Below are positions 1 to 9,955 of a stretch of 64,000 nucleotides of DNA, piece by piece; the first letter of the stretch is position 1; each line of letters opens with the position of its first letter. Both the position numbers and the translations under genes were made by a program. The stretch comes from Anniella stebbinsi (lineage: Eukaryota > Chordata > Lepidosauria > Squamata > Anniellidae). Under the pieces are notes generated by a model. The model did not search any database. It was not told the origin of the DNA and worked only from the letters and a program-made list of their open reading frames with translations. The stretch covers positions 114,726,533 to 114,790,532 of the forward strand of contig JARDYH010000001.1 in assembly GCA_029215795.1 (NCBI GenBank). Reading direction: 5' to 3'.

Positions 1-357
1 GAAGAATTCAAATCTGTCTGTGAATGGATGCCAGAACAAATGATACTGTACAATTCACGAAACACACATAGGATGGATTTTTTTAAAAAAAAAAAGTCTG
101 GACATCTCTGCGCAGTGTGTGAGAGTATTCTTTCTTCTGAGAGCAGCTCCTTGTGCCTCATGAGGTGCTATTCCAGAGGATGTTCCAACCTAGAGACAGT
201 CCTTTTAGGAGCCCATATGGATACATGGAGCATTTGCATGCACCAGATTGGGCCCTTTAACAAAGGCAGATATAAAGTAAATGAGACATGATGACAAATT
301 ACTACCATAGCTGTGGTCTCCTTTATGCATTATCTGCCTGAAGAGGGTTTCATGCAT
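1..357. other. Unannotated flank, probably TMEM47 intron 1
   Basis: No gene or recognised repeat is visible. A short open frame at 28-291 has no family features and I treat it as chance. The stretch ends at the 16-bp duplication that marks the L1 insertion. Confidence 0.4.
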
Positions 358-373
358 GGAAATGGCAGTGGGG
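358..373 (+). repeat. Target site duplication, left copy, L1 copy A
   Basis: The 16 bases starting ggaaatggcag are repeated exactly at 6036-6051, directly after the L1 tail. The last few G's merge with the G-run that starts the element, so the boundary is uncertain by about four bases. Confidence 0.9.
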
Positions 374-797
374 GGGGAGTGGCCTAACGGGCATGGAGTA
401 GAGTTGGAACTCTCTCGCTCTTGTTAAGAAGCGATCAAAATAATTATAAAATCCCTATTTGGAGAGAATGGATTGTTAATCAAAGATCTGATTTCGGGTC
501 CGGAAGCTTTGCTGAATCTGTGGAGAACGAAGCTGCTGGATAGCTGCGGTATTAACAGAGAGAGAACTCTGGCAGGCGATCAGTAACGGTAATTAATGGA
601 TTTTAATTGGGAGAAGTAAGGCTGACTGATAAGACTGGAGGGAGAGACGGAAGCGATTATACGTGGGAAAAGAGACATTTAACCTCCAGCCGAAAGTATT
701 AGAAGCCGAAACGTATTTGTTTGATAAGAGCCGAGAGGATATCTGAGGCGGACAGCGAAGGTTTAGGTGAGGGGTGCGGATTTATGAGTTTAGCTTT

Positions 798-1828
798 ATG
801 AAAAGAAAGCAAAAAGGTGAAAAGTCCAGTGCCCCCGCCTGGAGCAGACTGTCGAAAGATCGTCTTTCAGATAGGAATTGGCATCGGCTCACTAGAGTTT
901 CTGGAATCATGCCAGACAAAATGCTGGACAAAATGCAGTCTTCAGACAAGGCCGGAAAAACATCTCCAAGTCATTCCGGAAGCTCTAAATCTGGCGTAGT
1001 TCCTAAAGTGGCAGCTGCAGTTCCGAAAGTGGCCAAAGAGAGTCAAGCAGAGACATCAGATGATGTAATGGACAAATTTCAGAAAGTGTTAGAGGCGGCC
1101 TTGCTGAAGCAGGAGGAAAGATTAATGCAAAGAATTAAGGACTCACAGATTGAATTTATGTCAGACTTCAAACTGTGGTGGAAAGTGTGGAGAATTTGGA
1201 GAGGGAGACTGGGAAGCTGCAGGAAGATAGCAAGCAGCAGGGGGAGCATTTGAAGGAGATGGACTTGCGTTTAATTGCCCTGGAAGATAGAGATAGGAGA
1301 GTCAACATTCGAATTAGATCTTTTGGAGAGAGAGAGGGGGAGAACTCTAAAGCTTTAAGAGATACAATTTTGGCATGGATTAAGGAAGTGGAACCTCACG
1401 AAACTTGGGAGATGGCGGATATCGAGAGGATCCACAGAGTGGGTTATAAGAAGAAGGGGATGCTCCCAAGGGATATACTTGTTAAATTTGCCAACTACTA
1501 CAAGAAAGAAAAGTTGATGCAAGCAATTAGACATCAAGGCCAGCTGATGCTACAAACAACACCAATCGAGGTTTACCAGGATCTATGCCCTCAAACCGTG
1601 CAGTGGCGGAAGAGTGTTAGACTGTGTACAGTGGCTTTGCGGAAGAGATCAATAACATATAGTTGGGGGTATCCAGTCTTTATGAGATTTATTTGGAAAG
1701 GGAAACAACATAGAATAACATCATGTGAGCAAGGGATGGATCTTTTGGAGAAGCTGGGTTTAGTTGATCCCACAGATGTTGGAGAAACAAAGCAGGATGA
1801 AGGCGCTGTAGGAGGAAGCAGTCAATGA
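798..1828 (+). pseudogene. L1 ORF1 RNA-binding protein, frameshifted
   Basis: This is the L1 ORF1 nucleic-acid chaperone that coats L1 RNA as trimers. The frame from 798 has a basic N-terminal region and a coiled-coil-like stretch. It is lost near 1163, where one base is missing compared with copy B. The correct frame resumes (open from 1175 to the stop at 1828) and carries the RRM-like core (RRVNIRIRSFGE) and C-terminal domain (PRDILVKFANYYKKEK). The start differs from copy B: the ATG homologous to B's start, at 784, runs into a TGA after an inserted 13-bp-scale change, so the next in-frame ATG at 798 is used here. Inactivated by the frameshift. Confidence 0.9.
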
Positions 1829-2072
1829 AGAAATATTATTGTAATAGGGATAAGAAGAGATTATAAGGGAGGGGAGGGTCGGATTTCTGCTCCGGGAATG
1901 TTGGGTTGCTTCTCCCCCCCCAAAGAGTTCTAATAATATTTGGGGCCACTGCCCAGAAAGGTCTGGTGAGGAGGGGGGTGAAGATGGGGGGTAAGTGTGG
2001 GGGGGAGGGGGAGGGAGGGGGTATGTGTGTCACAGAGGGAGACCAATTTAGAGATTTGTGTGAAAGAGAGAG
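1829..2072 (+). other. L1 inter-ORF spacer with G-rich tract
   Basis: The 244-bp spacer between ORF1 and ORF2 contains several runs of four to seven G's on the + strand (about 1960-2025) and a C-run at about 1913-1920. The same layout occurs in copy B (52977-53222). The runs could form a G-quadruplex in the L1 RNA; that is inference only. Confidence 0.75.
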
Positions 2073-5000
2073 ATGGAAAATAAATTAAGGGTTGCAACTT
2101 TAAATGTTAAAGGGCTAGGAACTGTTATAAAAAGGAAGAGAATAGATATGTTATTAAAAAAAGAGAAAGCAGATGTAATTTTTTTGCAGGAAACTCATCA
2201 AACAAAGGAGGGCATAAATGAGCTTCGGATGAGGGAAGTGGGCGTTTATGGAAAGTCTTTTGGTACTTCTAAAGCAAGAGGTGTAGCGATAATAATTTCA
2301 AAAAAATGTGGTATTACAATACAAAGGGTGAAGAAGGATGAAGCTGGAAGATTTCTGATAATTTCTTGCATGGTAGGGGAGGAGGAATATATATTGATCA
2401 ATGTATATGCTCCAAATGGGAAACAAATGGAATTCTTCGATGAAGTTTTTAATGCGGTGGGAGAAGTGGGTAAAAAGAACATTGTGATGGCAGGTGATTT
2501 TAATATGGTATTAGATAAAGGGAAAGACAGGGATAATATATTAAGAGATCTTAAGAGTGGTGGGAGGACGGGGTTAAGCAAATTAATGGAGGGAAAAGAA
2601 CTAATGGATGTTTGGAGGGTATTAAAAGGGGAAGAAAGGAAATATACCTTCTATTCACCAAGGTTTAAGAGTTATTCTAGGACTGATTATATTTTTTTGT
2701 CAAAGAATATGATGGCTAAATTGATAGATTGTGCTATTGGGGTAATTAAAGTCACCGATCACGCATTAATGACGATGGATATTAAAATGAAGAAGGATTA
2801 TAAACAAGCTAAGAGATGGAGAATGGATACAAGGTTATTAAATAATAAAAATATAGTGGGGAAAATAAAAAAAGAAATGCAGGAAATATGGGAAATTAAT
2901 GAAAAGGACTCAAACTCGCATGGGTTATTATGTGACACTATGAAGGCAGTGGTAAGAGGGATTTGTATTAGGGAAATGTGTATCCTAAGAAAACAACAGG
3001 AAGCACAAAATAAAAAGATTGAAAAGGAGGTAAGGGATTTAGAGGAGAAGCTAAGAGAGACAAAGGATAAACGCCTATTTGCCCAAATTCAAGCTAAGAA
3101 AAAGGAATTAGAGAAAGAAGAGTTAAAACAAGTCCAAAGGGATTTGCTCTATTTAAGGAGGGATTTTTTTGAATATAGTAATAAAAATTTGAAGATGCTG
3201 GCTAGGTCCACTCAGTCAAAAAAGGCTAAGAATATGATAGGGACAATTAGAGATAAAACAGGGAAAAGTTGTAATTTAATGAAGGATAAATTAAATATAT
3301 TTCAGGAATTTTATAGAGAATTATATACATCAGATATGGGTTCACAGGTTAAGGTATTGGAATATGTAGAGAGGAATCGGAAAATAAGATTACAGGGGCA
3401 AGATAGGGATTATATGGAAGGATTAGTTACGGAGAAAGAAATAGAAGGAATTATTGATAAATTAAAAGGAGGAAAATCTCCAGGAATGGATGGTTTGGGG
3501 CTGGAATATTATAAGACTTTTAGAGGAATTTTAATACCAAGATTGAAAAAATTATTTAATAGTATAATAGAAGGAGGAAAGACCCTGCCATCGTGGGATC
3601 ACTCCTTGATTATATTAATCCCGAAACCAGGAAAGGATCTGACGGATCCAGCATCTTACAGACCAATATCTTTAATAAATCAAGACTCAAAAATTTTTAC
3701 AGCAATAATGGCAAAAAGAATGGGTACGTTTATATATAAATATATTAGAAAAGATCAATGTGGATTTCTTTCAGGAAGGCAAATGCCTAATTTAATTGGA
3801 AGAGTTTTAAATATAATCAATATTATTAAAAAAAGGAATTTAAAAGCAGGTATGTTAGCATTGGATCTATTCAAAGCCTTTGATTGCGTGGAATGGCCAG
3901 CACTTAAAACAATTTTGAAAACATTTGGGCTTGGAGAAAAATTTATGGGAGTGATGGATCAGCTGTATAAAAATAATAAAGCAGAAATAATGGTTAATGA
4001 TGGGTTAACGCACAGATTACACTAGCTCGAGGAGCTAGACAAGGTTGTCCACTTTCACCGATCTTATTTGCGATAGTGATAGAAATTTTGGCAAATGTTA
4101 TAAGGGAGGATGTAAGATTGAAGGGGATAGGAGGGAAGGAGAAGATTAAAATGAATATGTTTGCGGATGACACATTACTGACATTAGAAGATCCCCTGGA
4201 GACTGGGGAGTTGATTAAGAAGCATTTGAGAGAATTTGGGGAGATTACTGGTCTACAAGTTAATTGGGGGAAGTCAGAAATGATGTTATTTAATTATAAC
4301 AAAGAGGAGATGGAGGAAGGTAAAGTTAAGTTAGGTCTTAGGCTTAAAAATATAGTACGTTATTTAGGAGTTAATATTGCAAAAGATTTAGATAGGTTAG
4401 AGGAAATTAATTTTGCAAATTTGAAAAAACAGGTAGGGGAAAAGTTAGAGATATATAGAAAATTAAAACATTCTTGGTTTGGTAGAATAGCGGTTATTAA
4501 AATGAAGATATTACCTAAGATTAATTTTTTGTTTAGAATGCTGCCGATTAAAATATCGGAAGTAGAATTAAAGAGCTGGCAAAATATGATCAATGCTTAT
4601 TGCAATGGAGATAAGAGAGCTAGGATTAATAAAGGGTTATGGTATAAGACACAAAAGAAAGGTGGTTTGGGACTTCCAAATATAAAGAGTTATTATATTG
4701 CTAATCAGTTAAGATATGTTATAAATAGTATATTAGGGGAGGAAGACTTAGAATGGTTAGAAACGCAAACAGAGGAACTAGATTTCAAATTGCAAAATAT
4801 TTTTTTAATTAAAATTCAAAAGAAAGATTTGAGGGGACTGGACAACCCGTTGCTGAAAAATATTCCAGAGATCTGGGAGAAAGTTAAAGGAAAGTTAATA
4901 CCAGGAGACTCTCCACTCGCCCCAGTGGTAGTAGTGGGAAACTTCCCAAGGAATTTAAAAGTAGAGTTGGAAGGGAGTCTGAAGGATCAGGAAATTATTA

Positions 5001-5897
5001 AGTTAAGGAATTGGATGGAAAGAATGATAGATAAGGTGCAAATTAGAGAGTTGTTAAAAGGACAAAAGATAGCTTGGTTCAAATGCTTACAATTGGAAAA
5101 ATGGACACAGGAATGGAAAAAGATAAATAAGAAATGTAGAAATAATACAAGATTTGAAGATTTAATTGAATCAAGGGAAGTAATTAAAACTAGAAAAGGT
5201 TTGACTAGTGAAATATATAGAATTCTGATAGAGGATGATGAATATCGAGACTCTCTTAAAATGATTTGGGAAGATGATTTAAAGGAACAAATTAATGAAT
5301 ATGACTGGGGGAGGATATGGGATGCAAGAATGTTAAAGCTGTTGTCGATTAGAATTAAGGAGAATTATTATAAGACAGTATGGAGATGGTATTTAACGCC
5401 GGTAAGATTTCATCAGATAGATAAAAAAAGTGTCCAAGAATTGTTGGAGGGGGTGTCAGGAGGTTGGAACTTATTTTCATATGTGGTGGAGCTGTGAACA
5501 CGTACAAAAAATTTGGGAAAGGGTGTTTAAAGAAATAAATGAAATAATTGGAAGTAAACTGGAATTAAGCCCAAAGCTGGCTCTACTAGCAATATGGGAT
5601 AAAGGAAATGAGAATATAAACAAGAGAGAATTGATAAACAACCTCCTGGCTCCCGTCAGAATAATGATTGCTAAAAACTGGAAAGGGCAAGGGATATATA
5701 CTATAGAAGAATGGTATAAAGAAATATGAGATATGGCACTTAATGATAAGCTAACGTGTAAAATGAAAATAAAGAGGGGAATGTCCAGGAAGAATGATTT
5801 TGGAGATATATGGAGCCTATTTTTGGAATATGTATTAAGAACGGGGAAGGGGCAAATACCTTCAAAAGAGTCTTTACAATTTTGGAAAGAAAAATAA
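2073..5897 (+). pseudogene. L1 ORF2 endonuclease/reverse transcriptase, broken
   Basis: ORF2 nicks target DNA and reverse-transcribes L1 RNA at the nick. About 1275 codons can be followed. The N-terminal APE-like endonuclease shows LNVKG at residues 10-14, FLQETH with catalytic Glu40, VYAPN at 111-115, GDFN at 141-144, Asp205 and Asp229-His230. The reverse transcriptase shows KSPGMDG, YRPISL, a motif A (LFKAFD) and the FADD motif near 4161. A Cys/His motif (CWRGC then HMWWSC) sits near the C-terminus. Lesions relative to copy B: one base missing near 4013, one extra A in an A-run near 5424-5429, and TGG to TGA at 5727-5729. The final stop is TAA at 5895-5897. The endonuclease and the front of the RT are still in one 650-residue open frame. 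Confidence 0.93.
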
Positions 5898-5999
5898 TGA
5901 ATAATTGAAGGTCTCCTAGGGGGAGGGGAGCACGGGGGGTATGTGGTTATGTATTGTATTTTATGTTGTTTATGTTGTATTATGTTTGAAAATAAAATA

Positions 6000-6003
<4 letters not shown>

Positions 6004-6034
<31 letters not shown>
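6004..6034. repeat. (TA)n microsatellite at the L1 tail
   Basis: A TA run forms the end of the L1 copy A tail and is followed at once by the target duplication. Copy B has only a short ATATATA followed by A's, so the run probably expanded from the tail sequence. Confidence 0.9.
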
Positions 6035-6035
<1 letters not shown>

Positions 6036-6037
<2 letters not shown>

Positions 6038-6051
6038 AAATGGCAGTGGGG
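6036..6051 (+). repeat. Target site duplication, right copy, L1 copy A
   Basis: Exact 16-bp match to 358-373, directly after the L1 tail. Confidence 0.92.
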
Positions 6052-6338
6052 CTGTACTGCTAGCCCAGCCCCTAATGCTAAGTGCTCCTCCCCCACTCCT
6101 CCAATATCTATATGTTGCATATGGATGCCTGAATAGGGGAAGCCTACACATATAGAAATCTACATGCATCACTTTCCTCCTCAGATCTGTGGATGAATGG
6201 GAGCGGAGAGCTGTAGGACATCAGGAGCTTGGCTGGTTCTGCTGTCCCTTTGAGCTATCTTCGTGGAGACAGTGTGTGAAGAGGCTTGCATCTAGACTGT
6301 AGCATCTCTATATAGGTGCTTGTCTTGTGACACTGGGC

Positions 6339-6687
6339 TAGGGATGTCAGAAAAATCCATTTGGAAGGTGAAATTCAGCACGTTTTCCTAGGTTTTCCTT
6401 CATTCCAACTCCTGCTGCAGTGCCAGACTTAATCTGCAGCAAGTTGAGCCAGTTCAGAGATTTTCCAGGCATTTTGAGCTTTTTTTTCCAGGTTCTGCAA
6501 TTTGTGCAAATTACTCAGAAATTTGCCCAAACTGCAGAACCTGAAGGAGGAAAATGTGCAAAAAAAGGTTCCCACCATTTAGGGAAAAGCCTGCACCTCA
6601 GTTTGTAAATGCCAATCAAGTCATAGATGCTGCGGAACTCTGTCGAGTAAAGAAAAGGAACTGGATTTCCAGCGATGTACATCCCTA
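6339..6687. mobile_element. hAT-type MITE, 349 bp
   Basis: The ends are inverted copies: tagggatgt at 6339-6347 and acatcccta at 6679-6687. The 8 bases outside each end, cactgggc (6331-6338) and cactaggc (6688-6695), match at 7 of 8, which is the hAT-type target duplication length. No transposase frame is present inside, so it is non-autonomous. Family assignment is by ends and duplication length only. Confidence 0.7.
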
Positions 6688-7731
6688 CACTAGGCTAAAA
6701 CAGACATTACTCTAAATCCCTATCTAATAGGGGCCTTCCCCCATTTTTACTCTGGAGTAGGTGTGGGGACAATCCAGATCTGAAAAACCTCTTCCCCTCA
6801 CACTAGGGTCCCAATCTATTCCTGATCTAAAGTAAAAATAACAATTACTTTATCTGCTAGATGCAGATTTAAAGTAATGTCTGTTTTGGCCCATTGACAT
6901 AAGAGAGAGGCAGAATGTATGTTCGGTTCCTGCAAACAAGTATAATGGTCAAACTAGACATGATCTGTCACCTGCATCTCTCTTTTAAAAAAAGTATTAA
7001 AAGCAGTCCTGATACCTCTATGGGTTTTTTTTCCTAATGTGCCCCCACCCCCTTCACCCAGCACCTTGGTCCCAGTTGCTTTTAACATAAACAAACAAAG
7101 GATATCCAGCTCACAGATCTCCTGTATCACATCTCATTTGGTCCTAAGCCACAGGATGTAATGTATCTGTCTCAATATCTCAACTAGAGAACTGCTGCCA
7201 CTTCAAATCACCACAGTTTTAAGAGAGATACAAATGATCTAGAGAGGCTTTAGAGAAAAACAACAAGGATTATAAAGCATTTGGAATGGAGTTGGCCCAT
7301 GAAGTTGCCAACGGGCCAGGAACCCCCCTCCCCCCACCAAAACAACCAAACCCACCAACCTGGCACACAGTTGTGCCTTTAAACACTAGTTTGATTTGCA
7401 GGAATTAGTAGGTCATTCTTTTCACATCAAAATAGTTGTAGGAGACAAACATAAAGGGCCAGTTCAGAAACTGGCAGGCGTAACAGCACATGAGGAAATG
7501 TATAATGTCATTTGAGTAGTCTGAAATACTACTATAAAGAAGAAAGATAGCAATTGTTCACTGGGGCTAGTGAGAAAAGAGGACAAGCAATGGATTCAAG
7601 ATGCCATAAGCAACTATTGGCTCATTATGAATAAAGGGCACAATCCAGTCAAAGTTAAGTTCATTTTAAGGTCCATTGATTTCACTGGGACAGTTTAGTA
7701 CAAGGTAACTCTTTCTGGTTTAAATCAATAA
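6688..7731. other. Intron 1 sequence, no feature seen
   Basis: AT-rich sequence with short homopolymers. I see no coding exon, tandem repeat or recognisable element. Confidence 0.4.
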
Positions 7732-7838
7732 GGGTACAATACTATGCATATTTAGACAGAAAAATATCCTACAGCTCCCAGCATTCCTCAGCAGCATGTA
7801 GGACATTTTTCTGTCTAAACATGCATAGCATTGCACCC
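7732..7838. repeat. Palindromic hairpin repeat, 107 bp
   Basis: The left arm (gggtacaatactatgcat, then a segment ending gacagaaaaatatcctac) is mirrored by the right arm ending atgcatagcattgcaccc, with about 30 bases of loop. One-armed relatives sit near 12936-12984 and 40065-40105, so this is an interspersed MITE-like family. Confidence 0.75.
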
Positions 7839-8055
7839 AAAGGCTGGTAAGAGCTTAACTTTGTTTAGATTGTACGCAAACAAGTAAAAGAACAGTTTAT
7901 ATTGGAACAGGTTGGCTGGGAAAACAGAGTTCACTTCTTCAGAACGCAACATTTTTTGTTATTTTTTTCTGGGGATGGATAATATTCAACCGTGAGAGCA
8001 ACATTAAGTGAAACTGGAGGACTACAACTAATGTTAAACACACAACTTATTAAGA

Positions 8056-8140
8056 CTGTAGTCCTATACTTACCTATCTGGGAGTAAGTTCCATTGAACC
8101 CAGCTGGACTTATTTCTGAGTAGACATGTATAGGATTGCT
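8056..8140. repeat. Short palindromic repeat of the 'gggagtaagt' family
   Basis: About 85 bp folding on itself: arms begin gtcctatactta and end gtataggattgc, with inner segments gggagtaagttccattg and its near reverse complement. Diverged copies occur at about 8750-8812, 18896-18982, 20888-20979 and 25283-25356. I recall this kind of repeat as very common in squamate genomes but cannot name it with certainty. Confidence 0.7.
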
Positions 8141-8146
8141 CTATAA

Positions 8147-8236
8147 ATTAATATTTATTTACCATTATCACTGTGCATGGTGCTTTACAGACTATGAGAG
8201 GAAAGGCTTCTGCCCCAGAGGGATATAGTCTAAAAT
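8147..8236 (-). repeat. LINE/SINE-tail-like relict
   Basis: The stretch starting aatatttatttaccattatc and continuing ggtgctttacag resembles the reversed 3' end of an old reptilian retroelement. The call rests on remembered resemblance only. Confidence 0.4.
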
Positions 8237-9844
8237 GTATTTAGAACTTTGTCTCATTATAATTCTTCTTTCTATACATCTTCTGAATTGGGAATGAATG
8301 CCCAGTAGGTGCACACTAAATATATTGACCTTGAAACAGTCTCCTATACTCGGTACAGGAAGTTCTTAAGTGCACATTGCACTTATTGTCCATATGATGA
8401 ATTATAGACTGCGTAATTTCCTGTAATGCTTTGCTTATCTTGTACTTAGAGAAGTGCTTGAGAAACTTGATAGATATGAAGGCAACTTTTTCATTAAACT
8501 AACATTTCATTAAATATTTTATGTGAAATGATTTCCTTTCCTTCCTTTCTTTTTTTAAGAAAGCACTTGTCCATTGATCACCCAAAAGAAGTCTTTTTGC
8601 TTTTACACCTCACTTTCAGATTTGCTTAAAATAAGAACATTTAATCTGCAAAAAAAGAAAGAAATTAGAGATGATCAGCTTGCAAAGCTTTATTGTTGAT
8701 TGTAGCCATCCACTCAAGAGCAAGACTGGTAAAACTAAAGCTGCTAATTTATGCATACTTGGAAATAAGCCCCATTGTACTCAGTGAGTACTCTTCTATG
8801 TAAACATGCAAATTATTGGACTGTAAATTTTATTTTGAGATCTAATTCAATTAACTACCACAACCCATTACATTATTTCCAGGTGTCAAAGGATTCATGT
8901 ATATCCACAAACAGAAATGGATTAACTGGTATAAATCCATGCACAACTTTCTTACGATACATAAGTGGCCCTTCAATCCACCATCACCTATGTCTCTGTA
9001 TTATAGGAATTGTAGCATATTCCTAGCAGTCAGACTAGTGGAGATAAAGAGACTCCCAACACATACAGAAGTAGACATGACTGTCCTTGGATAAACAGGG
9101 CAGACCTTTCCTGGGCCCTATAAATCAGGCTAGGGAAAGAGTTCCACAATTAGGTGTGTGCTATCACATAAAATGGCATCTCTCAACCTCCTAACCTCCA
9201 AAATCAAGACCAGCTCTTCAGGTTATGCCTGGGAAAAAGCTAATGAAGATCTTTTAAGACTTGAATAATAAGGCCATGGTGGTAAATTCCAGTTAACAAG
9301 CTGGCCATCATTTGAGGGAAGAAATGGAAGGAAGATGAAGACCAACTTAGTTGTTAATCAAGGCTACAACTTTATTGAAAGGGCACTATGTAAAATTGGG
9401 TCAATGCAAATAATGTCTTCATCAGGCAACTCCATCCTTATGCCCTATATTAAACTGAGGCATTGCAAGCATAATCTCATCACACAATAGCAAGAGGTCA
9501 TGATCACTTAGAGTCCTTTAATGTAACTGACTGCTCTGCAATTTGGGAGAAAGCATGTGGAATTTAACTAGCTTAAATATTTTCAGCTCACTGTTACTGT
9601 GAGTCCTCACAGTTAAAACTCTAAGCCTGAGTCTTGGAGGATCTAACTGCCTTAGAGCCATTTTAAGCCCATCTGGGAGCCTGACCCATGGTTGAATCAA
9701 AGAGCTGATCCCAACTTCAATTTCGCTCTTTAAATCAGTACATAAAGTTCAGCCCAAAAGACTACACATGTATTCCTGTAATTCAGAAGTAAAATTGGTC
9801 ATACTCCAAGAGAGAAATTTTGTTTTTAATCTGGACTTAATTGT
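8237..9844. other. Intron 1 sequence with one palindromic relict
   Basis: Holds a diverged copy of the palindromic repeat near 8750-8812 (aaataagccccattgtactc). Otherwise no feature is visible. Confidence 0.4.
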
Positions 9845-9884
9845 TAGCTGCCTTGAGTGCCATTTTGGGTGAAACATCAGGGGA

Positions 9885-9922
<38 letters not shown>

Positions 9923-9955
9923 GAGACAGAGAGAGAAAGTGTGTGTGTGTGTGTG
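9845..9955 (+). repeat. LINE tail with (TATC)n and (GT)n microsatellites
   Basis: A segment reading gctgccttgagtgccatttt resembles an L2/CR1-like 3' end. It is followed by a TATC run (9885-9922), a short GA-rich stretch and a GT run (9939-9955). Microsatellites often grow from LINE tails. Confidence 0.7.

Larger units (their letters stand above)
374..6035 (+). mobile_element. Near full-length L1 non-LTR retrotransposon, copy A
   Basis: A complete L1 layout can be read: a G-run and ~420-bp 5' leader, ORF1 (798-1828), a ~244-bp G-rich spacer, ORF2 (2073-5897), a ~140-bp 3' UTR and a tail that ends in a TA run. An exact 16-bp target duplication flanks it. It aligns end to end with copy B at 51523-57183, which fixes both boundaries. 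ORF1 has one frameshift; ORF2 has two frameshifts and one nonsense codon, so this copy cannot make its proteins intact. It lies in the same orientation as TMEM47, apparently in intron 1. L1 moves by target-primed reverse transcription using the ORF2 endonuclease and reverse transcriptase. Confidence 0.95.

Noticed and set aside
5477..6172. 231-codon minus-strand open frame over the L1 3' end
   Set aside because: It is the antisense shadow of L1 ORF2 plus the TA repeat (Tyr-Ile runs); copy B has no equivalent long frame.
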